A DNA stretch of 64,000 bases from positions 1 to 64,000 of the forward strand of contig DF237439.1 in assembly GCA_000708835.1 (NCBI GenBank), written 5' to 3'. A model generated the notes under the pieces. The model was not told the origin of the DNA. It did not search any database and saw only the letters and a program-made list of their open reading frames with translations. A program made the translations under genes and the position numbers. This document shows, piece after piece, positions 31,334-44,300 of this stretch. The DNA is from Klebsormidium nitens (taxonomy: Eukaryota; Streptophyta; Klebsormidiophyceae; Klebsormidiales; Klebsormidiaceae). Position 1 is the first letter of the stretch; each line of letters opens with the position of its first letter.

Positions 31334-34300
31334 TTACTCGTCTGCTGCGCTTGCTTGATTGAGATCTTTCTCGCTCAAATCCAGAATCTGCACACGAACC
31401 AGAAGCACCCCAGTTTGCATCAGCTATGACAGCGAACAGATCGAGTTCTTCAATCAATTGGTTACGGCAGAGCATACACTTGGAACGACTTGTTTGACGT
31501 TTATTGAGCACGCATCTGTTGCAAAGCAAAGCCCTTGAACGATTCTTGCAAGAGCAACGGCAGGGTTTACATCTGTTGAAAACGCGGTTTGCAAAACACA
31601 GCGTCGTCACCAGGCCCACCTTTCCAGTAATCCTGGTATACATGCTCAGCACATCCTCCACAGTGGTTTCGAAGTGGGTCGTCGGGTCGTAGCTCTGCAT
31701 GTGCGCCAGTGTCAAATCAGAAAAAAGATCTCTCAAGGAGCAACCGACCGTAGAAATGTGTCGGGACAAAGTCTTTCAGTCAAGCCATTGTGGTAATGTG
31801 TCAAAACGCAACCAACACAAGCCTTGCTCCTGTTCATAGAGTTGAGTTTATAAAAGCGAACCCAGTGCATCGGATCCATCCTTGTAACAGCGAACAGCGT
31901 ATCCACTGACCACAAGCTTGACATCGATAGGCATGTCAATTTCCAACTGCTCTTCCAAGGTGCAAACTGCCAAGGATTCCTGTGGAACGTCGACCATCAA
32001 TCTGACCTTTCATTATTTCTCCGTGTATCACGTTTAGACGTGTATCAACCAAACCCCTTTTCGCAGTTGAAAAAGTGACCACCCCTCTCTTCACAAGCCA
32101 CCGAAAAAAGCATTGAAGCACATCAAAAGCATTCCTTCCGATCTTGCATGGAGCAAATAACGCAACCATTGTACCTACCTTGGAGATGTAGCAGTTGTCG
32201 TGACTCCCGCTCTCCAGCGGCTCGTACGTGTCGTAAATGTCGAAGATCTGTTCGTCCACCTGCCCCAACAGCTTCAAGCCGGGGGCCAGCTCAGCTTCCG
32301 GCCGGTCCTGACAATTTGAGAAGAATGACGTCAGCAGAGGAGCCTAGAGCAGCTGACAATGACGTCAGCGAAGGGGACGACCAGCGAGGCTGTCTTGAAA
32401 TGATTACAACAGAAGGGCATATGCCTCTGCTCCTGGACACCTCAGAAAACCTATCGAACAGATGGGCTAGAGGAGCGTTTGAAGTCTCTAGTTTTGAATT
32501 AGCTTTCGTCTAACGACAATAGACCATGCTAGTAGCTTTCCAGACGTCTTCTAGGTTCCAAGCATCCAGAGCGGTCTGATCTCCCAGAGCCGATAACGAA
32601 AGCGGCAAGGAGTCGTCTGACCGGAGACGGTCCTCACCGTTTCTGCAGTGGTGGTGACGAAAGCAATGTACTTTCCCTTGGGAGCAACGTTGTGGCTGTA
32701 CGAACAGCAGAAGATGTACCTGTGGTACAAAGAGAGATCTCATAAGCTTTTTACGTAAATAAATGACTGCCGCCAGTGGTATTGACAAGCAAACACCGTC
32801 CGCCTCTTCGAATTGGCGACTTTTTGAAGTGTTCTTCAAGGACTTCAGAGGCTTCTGATGTGCAAAAAAGATTGACCCAATACCGAACCGAAAAATACGG
32901 CCCCAGTGTATGGGCGACCTTTCGACCTGATTTACCTCACCTTTGACTTGTCCAAGCACTTGGAAACACTGATTCTTCCACACCAACAAACTCACGGACG
33001 AAGCAGAATGTGGCATGACCGTATTTTGTTGATGTAACTTCTTGAGATGTACCCTTCCAAAAGATGCATCATACCGAGGATTGATCATAAGCCTGCATCT
33101 CGGGACAGTACAGACGTCGGAAGCAAGCTTTGGTCGTGCTCAATAATCACAACGAAAAACCAGCTTACATGTCGGACTTCCTGTTGAGCTGTTTCTGCGG
33201 GAGGATAATCTGGACGGACGCCGAGTCGTTCGTGTTCGGGACCGGGTGGCTCATGATGCAGATTGCTCGCACCACCTTTCCACTCTTCGCAATCTGTTGC
33301 AGAACGACTATGTCAGCTGACAAGTGGCCCTCTTCTTCCCAACTGGTTGGCACATCGAAACTAAATATGGGCGTTGCGCATAACAGAAGCATCATAGTAA
33401 CCCCTTCTTAGTAGCTTCCACGCTTTATGTGCCAGCTGCAAGTGGTACCGTATTCCGATGCTCTGTGTGTGTCTATGTGTCCTATGTCCAGCTTCTGTTG
33501 TTGTCACTTTCGGTGGATCAATCTAGTCGCAGCAAAAGCTTGACATAAGCACAAGGGGGAAGCGTAAACTGCAAACAGGCTTGAAACCCCGGCCCTTTCT
33601 TGTGTCAGAAAACGCTTCGAGGCCGAGCTGGCAAAGTTGAAGGCTCACCTTGCCCGGGAAGTAGCTAGGGTCCCCTACGACCTTTTTGCACTTCGCCGTC
33701 TCCCCCTCCGAGCTCACGCCAATCGCCTTGCCACTGTCGTCAAACACGACCTTGGCGTCTGGCTTTGCGAGCATGTACGTTCCACCATAGACGGCGCTCA
33801 GGCGAGCAAAACCCTGAAACAAAACAGCGTGCAAAGTTGGAGAGACGAAGCGGAAATCAGAAAAAGCGGTCTAATGAAAGGTCGCGTATGTGCAAAGCAG
33901 AATTCACGAAAAATACAACTGTGACAAATTTGACCAATGAGTGTCAGGCAGAGAACTAAGAACATTGGATGTCCAAGGGCCGCCACTCCTTACCTGCGGA
34001 AGCTCGCCCAGCCCATACAGAGGGTAGATGTATGGCGACCCGCCCCCGAAGCGCAGCAAGGACTCAGCGTATAACTGCATAGAGTTGAGGACCCTTACAG
34101 GTGAAGATGAAACCTTTTTCACAAGAGACCAGGAGAGTAGCCATTCCGCAAATCCACCGGTTCAATGAAGCGAGGCCGTGAACGGTTCGGAGAAGACAAA
34201 AAATTTGGAGACTGCAGAAGTCCCAGACTGTGTTGGTTGATCAAGCACTCAAATGGTGAGGGTTGGTGATATCACAAAGCAACATGCAGATCAAGAACAG

Positions 34301-36900
34301 CATAATGATTTGCGGCAAAAAGCACAACTTTCTGGTCAGGTGCTCTTGCGCAAACGACACTTGAAAACACAACCGCGTTGCAAAAGCGCCAAAGCCAAGC
34401 ATGCCGTGTTGATTGCAAGCATGCAGTGCTCTGCAGCCGTACCTTCATCCTGAGGACTAAGTCCAAGGCAGGAGCGTTGTAGAACGATTCGTCCCGGTAG
34501 AGCGCCAGAGCGTGGCCAACAAACTGGATGACCTCGTCAGACAGACTATACTTCCTGCAGGGTAAAGCGTTTCACTTTAGGAGCGCAGGGTTGGTTCCAT
34601 AAGTGGTTATATTGATTGGTTCTAACCAGAGCACGATTCTTCTGGTGTTTCAACAAAGAGCCATTTAAGATTCCCCTTGAAGTTAGACAAGGCAAAAAAA
34701 ACTAGAGGCAGGCGAGCAATTGGCAGCCAGTCTGCTTTCAGAAACTCGCTAAGGAGTGTGCATAACTTGTTAGTGCTTGTTACAAGAGCTCCTTGTTGAC
34801 TTACTCGAAGAACTCCCTTGCAGTCAATTTCCGCAAGTCAAGGCCATCATGTGTCTTGGGGTCGTTCTCTTCGTAGTCTTGCACGTAGACGAAGAACTTC
34901 TTTGCACGGAACTTCTCGAAGAAGCCCAGCAGTGACGACTTCAGCGCCTCTACATCAGTAGCCGGGACCTTGTAGATCTGCAAGCAACACATATTATAAT
35001 AAGACGAGGAGAATAGAGTATGAGAGGGACCCTTTGAAATCCAAATTCTGAATCCTTGCCAAAGCGGTCCGACTCTGTGCTATAAGTTCGCCTCAAGGAC
35101 GAGCCCTTAGCAGCTCCACACAATTCAATTGACCAGATGAACAGAGCATGCTTTGGGGGGCACCTCTTTCCTTTCGGTTCGATGGCCGGTGAGCGGATAG
35201 AGAGCACCGTAGGGCGCAATTAGCAGACTTTCCAGAACTTTCCAAAAAATTAGCGTAAACAGCTAATCTTTGATACAGTTTATTTCGTCAATTCCAGACA
35301 AGATGAACACGGCTTCTGTGAAGTTTCCTAGAAAGTTTACATACAATTTCATTCGACAACCAGACCATCTTGGCATGGATGCTTTACAAACTTCTTCAGT
35401 CCTAGCCAGAATGGAGCGCTCCAAGACTTTGTCATTGAGATAAGTCAACCGCTTACCTTCCCCTTGTTTAGCACGTAGCTCCCATCAACGGCCTTGAATT
35501 GCAGATACTTGGTGACATCCGTGTGGATAAGGACTCGTACAAGCTGTCCATTGGCCATCATGAACTGCGAGAAAATCGTTTCCAGAAGAGTTGGGACTCC
35601 AGGAGGCTGAGTTTTGTTGACTGAAGGTTTCCAGCATGACCATAAGTTGCTCCTCTTACCATGCAGCACGTGCGGCTTCGAAGCGCCGCACAGAGTCACT
35701 ACATCATTCAGTCAAAAATAAGTGGTCACAAGGAGGTACAGATAACTTTTTCCAAAGCAGCACCACCCTAAGAGGATGAGATTTGGACACAAGTTCCTTT
35801 GCTTCCTCAAATATATATGAATGTAGCAAAGTCGCAAGTTTCATGGCTTGGGAGTTTCTGCATGGTCATTCGACCTGCGCTTGAGAAAGTGGTTGACAAC
35901 AGGAACAGCTCTTTCCACGGGTAAGTTACCCTAGAGGTTGGTAATCATGATAGGTAGGAGCATTTCTTTTCCTTGTCAGGCTCTATTGATTGCAACAAAA
36001 GGATACGTAGAGCCCCTCACCTTCGGAACAAGGTCAATGTTGTAATCCCTTGCAGAGCCCAAACTCGCTGGAGGCTCATCCTCTCCCTTGAACTTCTTCC
36101 AGAACTGCATGGATCAGAGCAATCGATGCTGCTGTCAGCTGGAAATTTGGTGAGCGGAGTTTATAACAACTTTCCTTCAGAAGTGGTGTAACGGGAGATA
36201 CACGTTTGGGGGTCAAACATCAGCACAGACAAGTCCCCAGGTGTCTGCGGAGGTGATGCTTTTTGAACAACCTATAGAGGGCCATTTCACATCTGCCACA
36301 CAATCCTGAAGTTACGTATGCCCTAAACATATTGGGGTCCTGACTGACCTGCTTCAGGGTGAGCGATGCAGATTCACCGCCGTAGTAGTCATTCCTATCC
36401 ATGTGCAACACCTGTGTCAAATAAAGTAGCTCGTCAGTGAGTGTGCGCCATGACAAACCCCGAAAGTTGACCACTTTTGCAACCATAAGCTTCTTGCATT
36501 CAGGGTTTTACGAGTGACGCAGGGCCGACTTCTCAAGCAGCGGCGATCCGCCCTTCATTTTGATTTTACTTTCAAAACCAACGATCCTCAGAGAAGGCGA
36601 CGTCCCAAGTCCCAAACCCTTGCAAATGTAAATTACTCGCATGCAGATTGAAAGCCATAATCTACATGTTGTTTCTAGAGTAACTACACACGATGAGACA
36701 AGAATCTTTTTGAGTGTGCTGGTGTAGTCAGCCTAAACACTCCAGCTCCTCGCTAGTGCATTCCACTTCTTGCTTGTCATTTAACATGCTAAAATTGCGG
36801 CAAGCACTCGTACCTTGAGACCATCGACGGAGAGCAAGCCGCTGATGATGCATTCTTTCAGCCCCGTGCCAAGCACAATGACATCGTACTCCTCATCCAT
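31334..36900 (-). CDS. GDI: Rab GDP dissociation inhibitor, 13 exons, about 439 aa
   Basis: Exons: 36814-36900, 36349-36411, 36021-36104, 35457-35564, 34805-34977, 34443-34554, 33994-34074, 33649-33813, 33169-33293, 32638-32719, 32179-32307, 31620-31694, 31334-31369. All phases agree and all junctions are GT-AG. Marks in order: [20 protein letters not shown] (dinucleotide-type N-terminus), [114 protein letters not shown], and ending SAADE. GDI extracts prenylated Rab-GDP from membranes and recycles it in vesicle traffic. The length matches the family (about 445). It is intact and presumably functional, and carries none of the exon-edge repeats seen in its neighbours. Confidence 0.93.
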
Positions 36901-38311
36901 GCCTGCAGTTGTTTCAAAATCTGAGACAATAGAACATGAATTGGTATGCTTGCATCCCTTGCAGAATGTGAGAACAAAACATCAGCAGCATGACAAAAGT
37001 TTTCCAGGTTTCTGCAAGGTCTGGCTTTCATCAGTCACGGTCTTCAATTCTGCTTCAAGTACTGCACAATCCATGCAAGTCCCAAAACTCCATTCTGTAG
37101 GATATTTGATAGGCTCAAGGATCAGCTAGTGACCAGGTCGTCAGTAGTCTCCACAATCGCAAACCCGTCTGCCAGTACCAGAACCTTTGCAAGCAATTGC
37201 TTGGATGGGAGCACAAATCTGCTGCTACAAGACCCCAATTCAGCGCTCATCCTTGCCTCCTTACCCGCCGACAAGCTGGCAGAGCTGTCTGGCGTGTCTG
37301 GGGAGCTCCTGCGCTTCTCCTAGTCCACCCAGGCCAGCAATTGGCGTCCTCCACCACGCTAGCTAGCTGCGCTCAGCGTCAGATCTCGTCTTTCTAGACA
37401 GCAATCAGAAAGCTAGGGTTTCATGCAGCATGTATGCATGATCCTTTTTCTTCAACTTCAGATGCTAATATTGACAGCGGTCGTCAAGCGGAAAATTCGG
37501 TTAGGTGATCTGACCATGCACTCTGCAATCAGTCTCCGGTATACGGTATGTAAGACATTCTGTTCCGAGGCTCAGATCTGTGCCCAGGGTGAGAGCCTGA
37601 TCCTGCCCCGGATAGTCCTTCAAATCCGGAAGAGGTTTTCACAGATCTCAAGAAGTGGTGCTGGCGCGGAGCAAGCTTGTTGGTGGAAGTCAAAATGACT
37701 CTGTGTTAGAGCCGCTGTAGCTTCAACAAACTCTTCAGACTTTGTCAAAGGTGCTCAGAGCTGGCGCCCTTAGCTCAACCAGGAGCTGGGCTTGTTCGCC
37801 TTGCGTGCCTGGGATTGTCTGATTGGGCGCTTCGAAAAAGTGAGCGCTTCGTGGCTATTGTCAGGTTCCTTCTTGCGATACATGAAAGTTACAATTGTGT
37901 CTCTGGCATTGGCCCAAGCTACAAATACTACTACAATGCAAGGAGCCAAAGAAACATTGCTGAAGATGTCGGCTTGCCTCTAACAGTGGCGCAACTTTCA
38001 CACTGTGAACAAATGAGTTTGGGGATGGTGGCAGCACAGTGGTACTTGAATCATGCTCCTTCCATACATTTCGAAGTGGCTGAGAGCACATCAAGATAAA
38101 TTCTGATCCTCTTAAGTGTCCTCGCTGGACTGGTTCAAAGGAGTTGCACATGTAACTTGGACTGGGGCAGAGTGTAACGAAATGCTGGTTGATTACTTCA
38201 GAGCGTATACTGACAGCCCAAGCAATGCCACAAAGTGAGTGATTAGGAAGTGCACTTGGGTTTTTGGACGGAGAGGACTCTAAACGAAGTCTGATCACGC
38301 CTCTAGTTACG
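36901..38311. promoter_or_regulatory. Divergent intergenic region between GDI and the helicase
   Basis: 1.4 kb between divergent start codons. It must hold both promoters. I see no coding exon and no clear TATA box I would assign. Confidence 0.4.
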
Positions 38312-41300
38312 ATGGACAACAAACTCGTAGGCTACCTTCTGCTAGTCCTGAAAGCGAAAGAGAACTTGCCCCGGCGCAGCCTCATAGGGCAATTGTGTGC
38401 CATTCATGGAAAGGGCCGCCAAACAGTGCTCAAAACGGAGAGCGGAGTGGCGCTGGTTCCATTGACTGAGGAGTGCGAGCAAGAGGAAAGAAGCGCGGAT
38501 CAGAATGTAGCAGAGGTGCCCCTGGAGGAACTAGGTGCGGATGGGATTAGTGCCGAGGTGTTGGGGTCCGCTGCTGGGGGCCTGGCAGAGGGGCATTTGT
38601 CCCCCTCTAAAAGAAAGCACCCTGGGAACAAGCAGGGCAGTGCAAAGAAAACGAAATTGGAAGGAGCGAAGAGTCCTCGATCAGTTGGGGGCGTGGGCAA
38701 GAAGAAGAAGGAAGGACAGGCAAAGAGTGGTGAGTTCAGATATAAGTTAGTGTTCTAGCCGTGTGCAAATCCCTATTCTGAGAGTCTACTCTTGCTCTTT
38801 GGTTCCTTTTGGGTTGATTGAAGGGTGCTCAACATCACCATTGCGTCAGCAGACCTTTCAAGATGTTCCCTGCTGTCTGGGACTCGTGAGCCTTCCGAGT
38901 CCTTTGCTCGCTTGCACTGACCTCAGACTCTGAAGTCCTGGGAGTGCTTGTTTGTTTGATCACTTGCGAATCACATATGCGGTTTCTCCACCCCCCCCCC
39001 CCCCNTCGCACGCACCACGACGCCNGCNCGCTCACTCCNCNCNCGTCGNNNNNNNNNNNNNNNNNNNNACCTCTAGACTCTGAAGTCCTGGGAGTGCTTG
39101 TTTGTTTGATCACTTGCGAATCACATATGCCGGTTCCTCCACCCCCCCCCCCCCCCCCCCCCACCTTTGCCAGGGACAAAACCCCCCCAGAAGGAGGGCC
39201 TGCTGCAGCACATCCACTCGCTGGCGGCCAAGGAGCGCCTCCACATCCCCGCCTGCGTGGCCGAGGTTCTGGACGTTCCCGTCACCAATGGGAGTGTGCC
39301 ACTTGTCCTCGTCTGCATTGACGTCTACGTCCCTGTTGACATATGGGCGGGCAGGAGAGATTGGCGGGGTGGAGTTTCGGCCATCGCCGTGCTGAGTCAC
39401 CTGCGGTGTGATTGGGAGGCACGGGTGCAGGTGCTAGAAGCGATGGAAAGGGTGGTGGAAGGTGGTGTGAATGCACCCCTGAACGGGGTGGGAACGGGCT
39501 CCAAGACTGTGGAACTAGGCGCGGAGACAGAAAAGCATGAGGATAGGGCAAGAGTGAAGGGAAAGTGGAAAGTAGACAGTTGGAGTGAACTAGAGTCTGT
39601 TAGGCCAAACCTGTTGAACAAACCCGCTGGCGCCCTGATTATCAGAGAACCAGGCACTAACCCTGAGCCTAACCCTGCGCCAACCCAACCCGACCCAACC
39701 CTGGCAGACGCCCCTTCGCTCACTGAGGCTCTCTGCGGAGACTCCCTCTCTCTAGAAGGGGTACAGGAACTTGTCGGAGCGTGCCAATCCTTGGGTTGCC
39801 AGTTGCACCCATCCCCCCCCCGAGACGAAGAAAAGCGCGGTCGCTTCCAAGACGAGAAACGGGCGCGCTTCAACCTTCCTACCCTCTTCCGCTCCCTCCC
39901 AAGCCACTTGGACGAACTAGAGGGGCTCCTCAGCAGGACGACCACTTACATGCTGCCAGGTGGCGCGCCGGCAGGCACCGGGATGTGCGACCTGCCTGAT
40001 GAGGTGCTCATTCTCATCATGGAGAAACTAGGGGCGGCGGAGCTGCAGCGGATGGAGGCGGTGTGCCGCCACACGCGCGCGCTGGGGGCTGCGCTGTTCC
40101 CTAGCATTACGCTGCCGCTGTTTCAGCACCAAAGAGCGGCGGTGAGTTGTTTTCCTGGTCTCACACGAAATCACAGCTTGCCATTATGATGGTTATGTTT
40201 GAACGTCGGGTTTGTTCACAAAGAGCGAGTATGGTAAGAGCAAGATGTGATGGGCTGCCGAATCTTGTTTCAAGTGGGTCCTTGTGTCTAACAAGAGCAA
40301 AGGTTGGAGATCGAGAAAAGTTGAGCATGCTAGTATCAAAGTCTGTTGCCAAGGCCCTTGTGACTTGAGCTGGTTGCACTCCTGTCGTTGTCACCAGCAT
40401 GCCTTACTTCTGTTTGCTTTCCGGCGGTGCAGAGCTTCGAAATTCTGCCAGCCGCATGCATCTATCTTGGAGCAAGCTCAGTCATTTGGGTGCGCCTCTG
40501 CCTAGAGCTCATTCCAAAGTCCCTCAGAACGGACCTGTCATGGTCTGGTTTCATTCCAATTTCAACGCACTTCCTACGTGTTCTCCCCAGGCTCGTTGGA
40601 TGATTGCAAGGGAGCGCAGCCCCAGTACTTTCTCCAACCCCCTCTTCCGGTGCCTCACCTCAGAGGACGGCTTTGCACTGTGGGTTAACCTGGTAACCGG
40701 AGAGGTTTCGGCAGAGGACCCTCCCCCGGTTTTGGACGGCAAGGGGGGACTGATCTGCGACGAGCCGGGAATGGGAAAGACTGCCACGTCACTGGCCGTC
40801 ATCATGAAGACACGTGGGGTCAGGTGAGCAAAGCCGGGCTCGTCTCTGCTTGGCTGAGCTTTTGAAGTGCTTCCAGGCGCTCTGGGACGGTTCTTGAATT
40901 TCTATCTCAGCAGGTGACCTGCAGCTTGAAAATCACTTAAGCGTGGCGCAACGTGTAGGAAAGATGTAAAAGAAGGTGAAAGAAAGTGAGAGAAAGAGGG
41001 CATATTTCTAAGATTCCTGAAATACCTGAAATAAGCGGTTCGTCTCTAAACCTGTGGTACGACGCGGATCGAGACTTGAAAAAACTGGACGGAATAACCG
41101 CAGACCCGCTTTTCTCTGCCTTCCAGATCGGGAGGTCTATCCCCACGTTTCTGACCCCAGAAGCTCTAGCCAGATAGAGAACTCAAAGCTGACTCACCCT
41201 TGTACAGTCGGCCTTCTTTGAAGACCCAGGTAAATAGCGAACCCAGAGTCTGGCTCAAACCCCAAACCTGCTTCGAAATAACGGTTCTGTTACTCAGGAA

Positions 41301-44300
41301 AAACGGCCCACCAGAGCAGCAGAATCAAATTTGCAAGTCACCATTTTCATCAGGTCGTGTATTGCATCTTCATACTCGTAGATTCCGGCTCCTTTCAACA
41401 TCCTAAACCAACTTCAGTGTGCCTCTGCACAAACAGATCGGCTCTTCCGGCAGAGTCGTTGCCCCACCGGAGCACCTTACACGGTTCTGCAGCTAAGGGC
41501 TTGGCGGATGGCCAGTCCAGACTTTTGTCCCTATAGCTCCAGAACTCAGACATGACCTCTGTTTTAAAAGATGGTTCTGTCGCTTCCTGTGCAGGGCTGT
41601 CGGACCGTCAGAATACCCCAAGTGGTTCTGCAAGTTCGAGGGCATGGCAGACGGCCAGGCGGGTTACTACGTCCTCCCTGGAAACGCGCTTGTCCGCCAC
41701 TCGGGTTCGGCCAACCGCAGCTCTAGGAGCCGTCAGTCCGTGAAGCTTGCACCGGAGACGCCCAATGCCGAGCTGCCACGTGGCAGGCTCATGTCGGACT
41801 TGAAGGCCGCCAGCGAGCCGGTCATGGGGAAGAAGGAACGAGAGGAGCGGTCGGGTTTGGAAGGGGTTCGGCGGGCGTTGTTTTCTGAGGGGAAAGGCGG
41901 GGAAAGAAGGGAGAAGAAGACCGACGGGGCCGTCGACTTTGAAGAGGTTGGGCGGATGGGGTTGGAAGCGGAGGTTGTGGGAAGTTTTGGACCGGGCTCG
42001 GAACCTCGAAAGCGGGGCAAGGATGTGACCAAGTTTCCCTCGATCTCTGGCGACGCGGTTCAGTCTGGTAGGGGGTTTGGTGCGCCTGCTGGTTCCTACC
42101 CCCTGAAAGAGGAGCCGTGCACCCCCCCTCGAATCGCGAAGGAAGCAATTGAGGCGGAGACGAGCGCAACAAAGAGGAGGCGAACGGAGTGTGCCGGACG
42201 GGACGAAGCCGGCGAACGGGTCCGGACGCCTGAAGGGTTGGTTCAAGAGCGGGTTGAGCAGCGGAAAACGAAGGGTTTGGGTTCCAATGGGGTGGACGAA
42301 GGGTTCAAAAGCGTTCGGTTTTTGGACGACCTGGATCAAGCTGGGGAGGAGGCGTGGCGGTGGGATGACGTGGACGAGGGATGTAATCGTATTCGTTCGA
42401 TGAGTGAGTTTAACGATGGCTCGAATGCGGAGGGGGGGGAGGAGTGGCGATCGGACGGGGTTGACCAGGGTTTCAAGGCGGTGCGCTCTCTTTCGGCGGT
42501 GGTTAGCAGCGGGGTTAGGAAGGGTAACGTCAAACATCAAAGGGGGGAGAGCAATCCGACTGAGGCAAAGAGGTCAGGCAAAGAAAGGGCGCAGTGCAAA
42601 GAAGAGAGTGGTCAAAACGGTGGGTCGACGGCGGAGATCGTTTTTGGCGAAGAGCCCGGAATGTCAGGCCAGTGTTTTGGGGGGGCGAAGTCGGAAAAGG
42701 CTCGAGCGAAGCAAACAAAGCGAACAAAGCTCCGAGAGCTTGCCGAGGTGCTGCGGCGAATGGAGTCCCTGGAGGAACGGAGGCGCCAGTTTGCGCGAAG
42801 TGGCCTGAGCAACGGGGGTCAGGGTTGCGGAACAGACCCGGAATCTACCGAGCGGGGCACGGAAGCGAGTTCCGAAGGCGGAAGCGGCCTCCAGCAACGT
42901 GAAGGCGGGCTGTCGGGGAATCACGCTGAGCGTGGGATCGATCCGGACAGCTGTCGGAGCTTTGGACGCTTTTTGGACGGTTCGGTCGGCCACGAATGGA
43001 GCGTTGGGTGCGGGACTGCGGAGGCGGACACGGAGCGCTCCTCCCGTCTAAACGGCGGCTTCAACTCTCACGATGTTGGCGGAAAGGGTAATTCGTTCCC
43101 TGGTCTCGGGCAATCGGAGCGAGCGCTTGACGAGTTGCCAATAGACCTGCGTACTCCGGAGCGTCCCAACAACGCCCCCGAGTGTAGCCCGTCCCCTTTC
43201 GGGGGCCCAGAAGAAGAAGCGGTTTGGCAGCCTCGCACGCACACAGCCCCTAAAAGATTCAAGAAAGGGGCATCGCTGCTCGACTCTGCAGAAAGAGAAG
43301 GCGGAAGAAAGCCTCGTCACAGGCGGAGCATTCTTTCGGATATTTCGGACGGTGAGTGGGGCGGTTCGGATGCTGACCAGGGGCGTGCGGACGGTGACAC
43401 GGGGAATTTGGACGTTGCTCGGAAGAGCTTGGACCGTGGTCGCGACGATCCGGACGCCGCTTGGGGTCGTTCGGACATCGCTCGACAGAGCTCGGAGGGT
43501 AGGCAAGAAGATCTGCACGCTCCTGAAAAGAGTTCGGACACTGCTCGGGGGTGGTTGGACGTGGCTCAGGGAGGTTTGGACACAGCCCGGGGGTCTTCGG
43601 ACACTGCTCGAGGGAGTTTGGAAGCCGCTCGAGGGGGTTTGGACGCCGCTCGTGGGAGTTTGGACGCTGTTCCCAGGCGTTCGGACCCTTCCCCCGGACG
43701 TTCGGAGGTTGCCGCGGGGCGTTCGGACGCTGGCGCGGGGCGGTCGGATATCAAAGCAGAGCGTTTGGACGAAGGCGCGGCTTGTTCGGACGCTTTTGGA
43801 AATGGTGCGGACGATGATGGGAAGGAAACGGACGCGGAGAGTGAGGGGCAGCTAGAGAGCGAGTGGGTGGAGTGTGAGGCATGCCACAAATGGCGGCGGC
43901 TGCCCCCTGGGTGCCCTCGTCCCCCTGAGGACAGCCCCTGGTTTTGCAGCATGAACAAGGACCCGCTGCGACAGGTAAGCGGATGTTCTCTGGTTTCAGA
44001 GGCTTTGAGGCAGAGCCCCACGGGGAATCTAGAGGCAAACATGGAAAGCTATCTCTAATATTCGTTGTCTTGCTTCAAGGTTGATGTGTAAGCGATTAGC
44101 AGAAGGAACCCGCAGAAACGTGCGAAAACGTCTGAGGTGCACAGCTCAAAGGACGGGAGTGTCAGGATTCTCAAAAACGGACAACAAACCACCGTGCAAC
44201 CATACTGGACTTTTTCTGCGATTCAGAATCATTCTTGAGAACTGCGAGTTGCAAAGGGGAGGACCTTCGGTAACATGACTTGCTTAGGTTCTCGCTTACT

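Noticed and set aside
31334-36900. GDI-like gene as Rab escort protein
   Set aside because: Length (439 aa), the YYGGESASL segment and absence of the REP-specific insert fit GDI.
38985-39170. Poly-Pro/poly-Gly frames across the poly-C runs
   Set aside because: Low-complexity artefact of poly-C and Ns. The exon begins after the acceptor at 39173.
41608-43518. Long minus-strand open frames opposite helicase exon 4
   Set aside because: They are antisense shadows of the GC-rich, repeat-bearing exon. The plus frame carries the CW finger and phase-matched splice sites.
43366-43827. Many TTCGGACG strings in the helicase gene, identical to the viral promoter box
   Set aside because: They are Ser-Asp codons (TCG GAC) of the heptapeptide repeat, without TATA boxes. 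Coincidence of codon use.
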